DNA of 64,000 bases from Xanthostigma xanthostigma (lineage: Eukaryota; Arthropoda; Insecta; Raphidioptera; Raphidiidae). The position numbers and the translations under genes were made by a program. The DNA is taken from NCBI GenBank assembly GCA_963575645.1, contig OY754466.1, positions 4,008,001 through 4,072,000 on the forward strand, in the 5' to 3' direction. Positions within the stretch are counted from its first letter, which is position 1; the number at the start of each line of letters is the position of its first letter. Shown in pieces: positions 56,394-64,000 of this stretch. The notes below the pieces were generated by a model, which worked only from the letters and a program-made list of their open reading frames with translations, was not told the origin of the DNA and did no database searches.

Positions 56394-58010
56394 CTAAGTG
56401 ACAATTTATTAAATAGGACAATAATTTCAAATTTGCATTTTTGAATACGGTGGCAACGTACTAGCAAATTTTTTGATTATATCGATACTTATTTCTTATT
56501 ATTTAGGTAGAACGATGTTTTTGATGTATTACCTGTCTTAGAACTTCACAAAAAGCTTTCCAGTAGCAGGAAGAATAACGTCAAACAACTTATGTTTGAT
56601 GTATTTTTATATCAATTATAAACAATTTTTGTTTTTTGTCAGCTGTTTCGAATTGATGTTCGATCGAGAGAATTTTTGAAAAACAAGCTTTGTAGTTTGT
56701 CATGTTGCCAATGTATTTGCCTAAAATTTGAAAATGGAGATACTATTTGTAAAAAAAAAATCATTTCCGATCATTTTTTATAAATATATCATTTAGATAT
56801 AAACTAGATCGTTATAGATTTTTTAAATAGTTATATTGTTTAGAAAATAAAAAAATTTTCACGTTCACATTTATGCCTTTAAATAAAAAAAAGTTTCTTA
56901 CCACTGTAGGAAGGCATTTTAAAATACTGGCGACTTTTTAAATGATATAATATTATTGTTTAAAACACTTCAACCAATATCTATTATTATCTATTATTAT
57001 ACAAGATCCATAAACAATGAAAAATTCAAAAATATTCGTACCGTTAAATTCTTATTATTGACGGAATACATCATTATTATAAATTTTGATTGTTATAATA
57101 AACATAGCAATAAAATAATATGACTAAGACTTAAAAAGGACAGGTACCGTAAACCTGTTTTTTCATAATAATTATTATGTTGACACCGACAATACATTGA
57201 CAATTGACAATTTTGATTGTTAGTTTTTTAGTCGGCCTCGCTAAGTGGTTATATGACGTCACAACCGCTTGACAACTTTCATAGCGGCTGACTCTATCAA
57301 CAAAGCAACTATGTATCCTGTAAAGGGCGATACGGGTAAACGCCCACAAACAAACATGACGTCATTGCGTGCGTTCTGTTCAGAGACAATAAACGTTCAC
57401 CTTTGTTAACATTCGAACTGTCACTGCGCGCGCACCGGCTACAAAACAAGCATCGTGTGACGTGAACACGTCATCGTGAAAGCTAGCGCCACAGCACGCT
57501 TGAAACCTAGCAGCCAAATCTAGCGTCAGAATCAGCCTCGCCCAGTTTCCATTTCTTTACATCTTGAATGTGCGGTTTGTAATATTATTCGACATTTTCG
57601 TTTATCCGACCAACTCTCTGTCTTGTCGGGTAAATAACACTCTTAACTATATAAAAAATATTTTTATCAGAACTCCATAAAATATAATTACTGTCGTCTA
57701 TCATTAAACTGTAGCGCCAGGTAATTATCTCTGGTTTTATTTTATTTACGTATAAATGAAATTTTATTAAATACCTACACAATAGTGGTACATTCCGAAC
57801 TCCGGTATTTAATGTTATAAACAACTGTAGAAATATTTATTCTTCGACACTCAAAACATAAATGACAAACAGAGAATGTAATATAATGTTCATTGTATAT
57901 CCAGCAGGATTACGCAATTAACTAATCTAATATTTATAACTTATTAAATAAACTAAAGGTGCAGTCAAACTCGTTTAAACAGATATTGAGCCGAACCGAG
58001 AACGAAAATA
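56394..58010. other. Upstream region of the minus-strand gene
   Basis: A possible 5'UTR donor (CAG|GTAATA, minus strand, near 56532) is the only splice-like signal. 57220-57540 is GC-richer with ATGACGTCA-type CRE-like sites (57255 and 57358) and GCGCGCGCACCGG, and could hold a promoter or a MITE. The rest is A/T low complexity. Confidence 0.35.
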
Positions 58011-58507
58011 CATTGTAAACTCCATTTAACGTCACTCGATATAACGACAAAACCCTTATAACGTCGAAATTACTTAACTCTAGTTGGTTTACCTTGTTGC
58101 TCTAAATAACGACACACGCACTCTAAATAACGACAACAATACGTCATGCTTGTTTGTTATTTTGTTGCTTTGTTGTCGGCGTCATGCGTACCGAAGATTC
58201 GAAGAAATTCGTTCTTTTGTTTGTTGGGATTATCTTTCAGCTGCTTATCGATAAGTGATCATATTCTTAGTTGTCCACAAACTTGCAAACTGTGAACATG
58301 GCGAGTAAAAGAAAATCTTTGTGTATTGACGAAAAAGTTTTATTAATGCGCGCAACAGAGGCGGGAGAAAAGATAAGTGATGTTGGAAGACGCTCGACCG
58401 TTTCGACAATATGGAAGAACAAAGAAAAAAATCTCTTCTTCTCTCCGTTTAACGACAACTCTCAATAACGCCACAGTCCCTATTGTCGCTATATAGAGTT
58501 TACACTG
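58011..58507 (+). mobile_element. Tigger/pogo-like element, TA target, with transposase N-terminus
   Basis: The ends CATTGTAAACTCCATTTAAC and (reverse) CAGTGTAAACTCTATATAGC are inverted, and TA flanks both (58009-58010, 58508-58509). The interior has further ATAACGAC repeats and a short coding remnant. It differs from the Tigger at 17164 in both ends and content. Confidence 0.85.
58298..58468 (+). pseudogene. Tigger transposase N-terminal HTH remnant
   Basis: MASKRKSLCIDEKVLLMRAT then EAGEKISDVGRRSTVSTIWK NKE has the layout of the CENP-B N-terminal helix-turn-helix found in pogo/Tigger transposases (K-R-x-L, E-K, S-T-V-S-T-I-W-K-N-K). A few residues between the helices are missing. The frame then runs into the terminal repeat. 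Confidence 0.65.
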
Positions 58508-58926
58508 TAGTAAAAATAATGGGTCAAATCATGATAATAAGAACAACTTTAATAAAAATGCTGAAAACATTATTTCGATATATCTATAATTTTTTTGTTC
58601 TTGCGGGGTCGCATTGTTCCGACAGGACCGGACTTACACATTTTATAAAAAACGCTAGTTTGCGGCTATGGGACTATTTATTGAAGGATGTATTTAATTT
58701 CTTGCATAGATGTGGGAATGATAATAATATTGAAATTAAGAAAAACAAATATTTTAAGGGAATATTAAGGAATAAAATTCTTTGTTTTGTTCATAACAAA
58801 TTCACAATGCTTATACACTATAATGTCGGCCGGGTTTGGAAGTGATACCCAAGTTTTTTGTTTTTTCCTCAAGACAGTGAGTATTTAGTATATTTTGACA
58901 ATGTTTTCTGTACCAGCATTCTTTTT

Positions 58927-59511
58927 TACACGCTTTATATTAGTTTCACTTGTAAGTTTGTATATATGTATGTATGTATGTAAGTATGTATGTTTGTAAT
59001 CTCGTTTGGACTACAGCAAGTGGTTTATTACTGTTAGTATGTTATGCCACTACTGTAAGAGCAATGTTTGACCGAGCGGTCTAAGGCGCTAGTCTTCGCT
59101 GACGTCAATACTCTCGGATTCACCGGTCGTGGGTTCTAATCCCGTCCACGCTGAAATAAAAAATATGTTTTTTTTCGGCAAATTTTTGACAATAAATCGA
59201 ACTAAAGAGTAGAAAGTAAATATAGTTTAAAAAAAACTAAAAAACACGCTTTATATCGAACTAAAAAGTAAATTTTTTTTTTTTTAAATAAGCTTAAAAC
59301 AATAATGAATAAAAAATACTAGTATTATTGTGAAAAAAGCGTGGGGCGCTTTGTTCCACATTTTCGTACATCGAGCACCCCACGCTTTTTTCACAATAAT
59401 ACTAGTATTTTTTATTCATTATTGTTGTAAGCTTATTTTAAAAAAAATATTTTTTACTTTTTAATTCGATATAAAGCGTGTTTTTTAGTTTTTTTTAAAC
59501 TATATTTTTGC
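58927..59511 (+). mobile_element. Composite tRNA-like/palindrome element, copy C
   Basis: Forward copy. The head has TTGACCGAGCGGTCTAAGGC (A-box region, Leu-tRNA-like) and GTGGGTTCTAATCCC (B-box), then an A-rich link and the palindromic tail 59220-59511 centred near 59365. The motif ACACGCTTTATAT opens the element and recurs in both palindrome arms. Confidence 0.82.
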
Positions 59512-59899
59512 AATAAGCTTTTCTAAAGAGATTTTGGCAGTCGACTCCATAAATAACTAAACTAATTAAATTACTAAAACAACTAGGAAAATCAGTCTGC
59601 GTCTAAAAAAACTCGCCCTGGACGTTAGACTCACCAAAGCCGGTCCTGCCTATGATGTGTTTAAAAATATCAATTTTTGTTTTAAAAAAATGATAACGTT
59701 TTGAATGCAGTAGTTAACATAATTTGTGATGGTTGATGAATATTATTAACTTTTATATAGAAATTACGCGCATGAATGTCATCGAATTTACTAGCTATTG
59801 TTTAATTACTATAATCTATGATTGAATAGCAGTTATAGTCCAAGAGGTACCACACATTTTTTGGTTAGGTATTTGAGGCAGCGTGAAAATTTGTGCAAC

Positions 59900-60690
59900 A
59901 CTTCTTTTGTAATGTCTGGACACAAAATCGAACACCTGGCTGAAGGATAGTGGAATCTTACCAAACCGTGAATTTTTAACTTTGCGAAATTTGGTTTGCG
60001 AATAAAAGTCCTTGAGGCATTTTGAAATTTTAATTACCTTCGAATTTAGTATTTAAAATGTCTGCCAGGCGGTTATAAAACGGTCTATTACACGTGAGGG
60101 AGGACAGGAAGCTACGGGTAGGTTGGAGTGTGAGCACACATCATCCTGCCCGTAGCGTCTTACTCGCACTCACCTATAATAGGCCGTTTTGCAACCATAT
60201 ATTTAATACCCTCTATATTGCTGGCAAAGATCGGGAGAAAGACATAAACACTACGGTGCAGACATATACGTCTGTCTCACTTATTATACTCTGAGTCTCA
60301 TGCGCATGTCCGTGAATGGATGCGCGTCAGTTTGCACATGGAACTAGGCTGTGAAAGGGAGGTGACTTGCTCCATTCCACTTACTAATTGCCCCACTACA
60401 GACGCGACACTTGCGCACAACGGGTCAAGTAAGATAGAAAAACAATCATTTGCTGTCTCATTGCATGGGTTACTCTTCCACTTACGGCCACTAGCAATAT
60501 AGAAGTTATTAAATATATGTTTGTAACCGCCTGGCAGACATTTAGATCCGACTAAATGATCTGGCTTATTTATTTTTTAGTTTATTAAATACTAAATTTG
60601 AAGGCAGGAAATTTACACAATGCCTCAAGAACGCAAAGTTAAAAAATCACAGCTATCCTTCCAGCAAGGTTTTCTACTTTGTGTTCACAC
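59900..60690. mobile_element. Imperfect inverted-repeat element enclosing a MITE
   Basis: The left arm (GGCTGAAGGATAG..., TCCTTGAGGCATTTTG, CCTTCGAATTTAGTATTTAA, TGTCTGCCAGGCGGTTA) mirrors the right arm 60525-60690 (TAACCGCCTGGCAGACATTT, AATACTAAATTTGAAGG, ATGCCTCAAGAACGCAAAG, CTATCCTTCCAGC). Similarity continues beyond the hAT at 60691 (CTGCCTCAACTACCTACCTA at about 62135), so that hAT split the right arm. Confidence 0.75.
60195..60522 (+). mobile_element. Dispersed MITE, copy 2, inside an inverted-repeat element
   Basis: Same ends and body as at 22620, about nine bases in ten identical. It lies between the arms of the larger inverted repeat 59900-60690, so one element carries or is carried by the other. 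Confidence 0.75.
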
Positions 60691-62112
60691 TAGTGATGTG
60701 CCGGATATCCGTATCCGCGTATATCCGAGGAAGAAGAAAGATCCGTATCCGTATCCGTTAGTTTTTGGCGGATCTTTTACCTTATTAATTTTCAATTCAT
60801 AGATGAAATTTTATATATAGGTATAGGTGAATAGGTAATTAAATTCCATTCAGATTATTTTTTATTTTTCGTATTTGGCACCTTTATATTGCAAACATTT
60901 ATCGCAGTGAGTACCATACCAATAGTACATAACTCAAAGGTACTAAAAAACTATCTTTATAATGAGATATTGCACATTGGTCTTTGGAAAGAGACAATCT
61001 GTTATGAGAGTTAACTTTTAAAGAGGTCTATAACTTTTTTCCATAACAGATAGTCTCTTTCCAAAGGTTGATGTGCAATATTTACCGCCGCGTACTCCAA
61101 GAAAGTTAAGATCCGTATCCGTATCCGCGGATCTTGAAACCAAATATCCGTATTCAGATCCGTATCCGCGGATATACATTTTTGGGTCCAGTACGATAAC
61201 ACTATGCACCCAAATTTTGAAAATTTTTTTTTAAGTCATAGAAAACGCTAAATTTTGACGTTCAAAAAAAAAACTTTGCGGATTATTCACAAATTTCCTC
61301 AAAAATACGTGAAAAAAATGGAACTACTTTTCGTCTTTCACTGTCATTTTTTGAATCTAACCAATCAAAAATCACAAATACACGTCATAGCAGCTGGTGT
61401 AGAATTATTGTATAACTATCTCACTCTGTATGCAGCTTTCGATTGTGTTATGGAAGCAGGGTCGTATTTAGATTCGCATACCCGTTTATCGTTCACCCCG
61501 GAATTGTTTTTTTAAAAACTCAACATTTGCCCCTTCCCGTTTCACTGCGAGACAATTCGCATACCCCTTTATCGTTCACCCCAGAATTACAATTCGCATA
61601 CCCGTTTATCGTTAACCCCGGAATTATTTTTTTAAAAACTCCACATTTGCCCCTTCCCGTTTCACTGCGAGACAATTCGCATACCCCTTTATCAAAAAAA
61701 GCGGTGGTTTTCAATCTTCATGAAAATGTGAGTTTTAAATTTAAAATTCGTTTTATAAATTAAAATTTCCAAATACGACTCTGCCCTGAACGTTCAATTG
61801 TATTTAATTCCAACCAATTGATATTTCTATCTTTGTTTATCATAGATACAGGTATATATAACTTTTTCTTTTCTTATCACTATATGAGACAAGATAGCGA
61901 TCGCTATAGTAAATAATATACTCCTCAACTTACTATACCATAATTATTTAATTTTTTTAAATTAATTTTTAAAAACTAATTTTCCGCACTTAAAACGACC
62001 AATAACGCTGTTATATGTTATGTAAAACAATAATTGTGAATTTCCAGTGGATATTTTGCATAGGAAGTTATCGTACTCTTACCTACATTTTTAACGATCC
62101 GGCACATCACTA
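60691..62112. mobile_element. hAT-like element, TSD GTTCA(C/G)AC
   Basis: TAGTGATGTGCCGGAT and (reverse) TAGTGATGTGCCGGAT ends are exact mirrors. The flanks GTTCACAC (60683-60690) and GTTCAGAC (62113-62120) agree at seven of eight. Near the left end and at 61105-61180 it carries many ATCCGTATCCG(C) units. Confidence 0.88.
61457..61788. mobile_element. Small TIR element with a ~120-bp internal tandem repeat, nested in the hAT
   Basis: CAGGGTCGTATTTAG and (reverse) CAGGGCAGAGTCGTATTTGG are inverted. Inside, TTCGCATACCC(C/G)TTTATCGTT and CATTTGCCCCTTCCCGTTTC recur twice head to tail (61474-61590 and 61592-61695). No clear target duplication. Confidence 0.55.
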
Positions 62113-62350
62113 GTTCAGACATAAATTTTCACACTGCCTCAACTACCTACCTAAAAATATTTGGTAGCTCTTGCACTATTAGGTACGTAACCCGCATTCA
62201 AGTGATTAAAATCTTTATTGTTATTTGTTAGTCGAGAACCTGGTCTCGCGCATAACGAGTATTAACTGTTCAAATACTATTCATTTCTTTTTTTCGACGG
62301 AAAAATTTACAAAACAAAATTATAAACTTGTTTCGCGCTCAGTATAACTC

Positions 62351-62473
62351 ATGTTCTGTTCAAAGATGTATCTCGCAAGAGTTTTTTGTGTTATTGTTTT
62401 GTTAATTTTAGCGCTCTTTTCTTATCAAATTTGTTCCAAAGAAACTGAAAATTCACTCAAACTGTTGCATGTG
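62351..62473 (+). CDS. Probable signal-peptide first exon of a secreted protein (partial)
   Basis: Seen: two in-frame ATGs (62351 and 62366) open 41 codons: MFCSKMYLARVFCVIVLLIL, then ALFSYQICSKETENSLKLLH, then V, ending at a consensus donor GTG|GTAAGT (62474) in phase 0. A basic residue followed by a ~14-residue hydrophobic core and polar residues is a classic signal peptide; cleavage near YQIC or SK is likely. The second ATG gives the more typical start. Inference: the first coding exon of a small secreted protein or peptide precursor continuing right. No partner exon was identified before 64000. The family is unknown. Confidence 0.45.
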
Positions 62474-62479
62474 GTAAGT

Positions 62480-63550
62480 CAAAAAATCTTTTTTTGACCA
62501 ATTTTGTTTTCAGTAAAATGATATTCAAAAAATCTAATTCCCTTCGAGGTTTTATCAATGAACGTAATTGAACAAAAATCCATTGAACAAAAATTATTGG
62601 AATGTCCAAACAGGTATTGTGCGTGATTTTAACCCGCAATCCACAATAAAGGAGTGTTATGTATTTGGATCGTGTCTGTAATATTATAGGTTTTCAATGA
62701 TTTAACCAATTTTGATACAGTTTTCTTTTACATTTTTGCAGGTAGGTTGTATAGGATATATGTATAAAAAAATTGAAACACTTTGACTTTAAATGATGAC
62801 AAATTGTCTATCTTTTAAAATAACCCACGTTATTTTTTTTTAAATTTTATTTTATAAACCGAGCTTGCGAATTTCGTAACAACTCACAAAACTTCAATTC
62901 CTAATTAGTAACACATTGATTCGTTTCTTCAGGCTTTCCGATAGATTTAACTTTTAAAATAAATCCTCAACACAAATCCTTGGATTTCTTTAATCTTGTC
63001 CAGTTAAAAAAAAATAGTAACTCCAATCATGATACAGTAAGAAATTTATGATTCCTAAACAAAACACAATTCGACACCTCCGTTAGCTTGGTGCTGCTTA
63101 AATTGGAAAATTGGTGCCAAGGTGTTCCCAATGATGGTGTGACTCATCATGTAATACGTACAGCAGAAGTGTTCAACCTTTTACGAACCCGGAAGCAACT
63201 TTTCTCAGGCAGTGCCGACCTTGAGACATTAAGGGTTATTCGATACTGGCGCGGATTCACCCATGTGGGCACGGTGGGCATGCCCACAACCCTAATTGAG
63301 ATCGAACCATGCGTGATTTACTTTTGTAATTTTCGTGAGCAAACAGATGAACATTTTACAGGTTTATTAATTTACTAGTGTTCGCCTCGCGAGTTTGCCG
63401 GCGTGGACCTATACATTGTACAAGATCTTGTTCGGGGCGTAATTTTTTGTAGGAATGCGCAAATTGTGCGAGTCCGTTGTCAGAAATTCACTTCGGGAGG
63501 TTTCGAGTTCTGGGCCAGAGACTATAAGTAACAATAACAACAATAATCTG
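62480..63550. other. Presumed intron or intergenic; no exon supported
   Basis: A 96-codon frame at 63088-63378 is more balanced in composition than its surroundings and holds a GTGGGCACGGTGGGCATGCC phrase typical of repeats. It has no splice signals in the phase needed by the signal-peptide exon, so I do not call it. Confidence 0.4.
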
Positions 63551-63554
63551 GATT

Positions 63555-63876
63555 GATGAGTATTTGGAAAGAATTCCGTGGCATAAGGATCGAAAATGAA
63601 GCAATACTGAGATTTTTTTAAACTTGCATTTAATACTAACGTTTGCAAGTTTAAAAAAATCTCAGTATTGCTTCATTTTCATCCATTGAAGTTAATAATG
63701 AGTATTTGGAAAGAATTCCGTGGCATAAGGATCGAAAATGAAGCAATACTGAGATTTTTTTAAACTTGCATTTAATACTAACGTTTGCAAGTTTAAAAAA
63801 ATCTCAGTATTGCTTCATTTTCGATCCTTATGCCACGGAATTCTTTCCAAATAGTCATCATTAACTTCAATGGATC
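63555..63876. repeat. Head-to-tail duplicated hairpin
   Basis: A ~75-bp arm (GAGTATTTGGAAAGAATTCC ... GAAGCAATACTGAGATTTTT) with loop TTTAATACTAACG occurs twice. The second copy is a complete hairpin with ~90-bp arms (63682-63874); the first keeps only 40 bp of its right arm. Identity between copies is essentially perfect. Confidence 0.85.
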
Positions 63877-64000
63877 ACAGTTACTCTATTTATTGAATAG
63901 AGACAATCTTCAAATAATCTGGATTGGAATGTATCAAACAGTGGCTTGGCTAAAGTTTTTCGGGGAGGGTTTGAACCCCCAAAACTCCCCCCTGCCGACG

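Noticed and set aside
59060..59150. Functional tRNA-Leu gene
   Set aside because: A and B boxes are present, but three co-linear dispersed copies fused to a palindrome show a SINE-like element, and no acceptor stem could be paired.
60094..60502. Two ~60-codon plus-strand frames
   Set aside because: They fall inside a repeated MITE that also occurs at 22620 with disrupted frames.
61018..61209. Frames rich in Asp-Tyr-Gly and RIRIR-type repeats
   Set aside because: Translation of ATCCGTATCCG repeats of the hAT element.
63088..63378. 96-codon plus-strand frame as the second exon of the signal-peptide gene
   Set aside because: No acceptor in the required phase precedes it, and it contains repeat-like GGGCACGGTGGGCATGCCC sequence.

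Overview
The window looks like AT-rich insect nuclear DNA. The grounds are spliced genes with GT-AG introns, a zinc-finger gene that matches the insect rotund/squeeze family almost residue for residue, and dense arthropod-type transposon debris. The order cannot be fixed from sequence alone; the retroelement tails would suit Lepidoptera or Hemiptera. No bacterial operon, CRISPR, rRNA or clear functional tRNA gene was seen.

Four pieces of host coding sequence can be supported. (1) The 3' end of a rotund/squeeze C2H2 zinc-finger gene lies on the + strand, with exons at 18881-19116 and 20993-21980. Everything left of 18881 behaves as a very long upstream intron full of mobile elements. Between the two exons, at 19211-19345, is a duplicated zinc-finger exon whose differences from the parent are mostly synonymous and whose phase allows in-frame inclusion. 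(2) An unrecognised conserved-looking gene of eight phase-compatible coding exons lies on the - strand (56386 down to 46136) and encodes about 422 aa. (3) A probable signal-peptide first exon lies on the + strand at 62351-62473. (4) A possible 70-nt exon lies on the - strand at 28843-28912.

Most of the rest is transposable elements, many nested, with target-site duplications readable directly. There are four copies of a non-autonomous Helitron (5'-TC, 3' hairpin, CTAG, A/T target). At least six hAT-like elements have 7/8 or 8/8 bp target duplications. Two Tigger/pogo remnants carry transposase fragments. A PIF/Harbinger-like element carrying a MADF-domain ORF is nested inside a hAT. Five copies of a Helentron-like family, and many near-perfect foldback elements of 0.5-1.2 kb, are also present. 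A three-copy composite element joins a tRNA-Leu-like head to a 300-bp palindromic tail. LINE 3' tails and related repeats fill much of the remainder.

Layout: 1-18.9 kb, rotund intron and elements; 18.9-22.0 kb, rotund 3' exons; 22-46 kb, gene-poor repeat-rich DNA; 46.1-56.4 kb, the minus-strand gene with repeat-filled introns; 56.4-62.3 kb, Tigger, composite element, MITE and hAT cluster; 62.35 kb to the end, the start of a probable secreted-protein gene and a duplicated hairpin.
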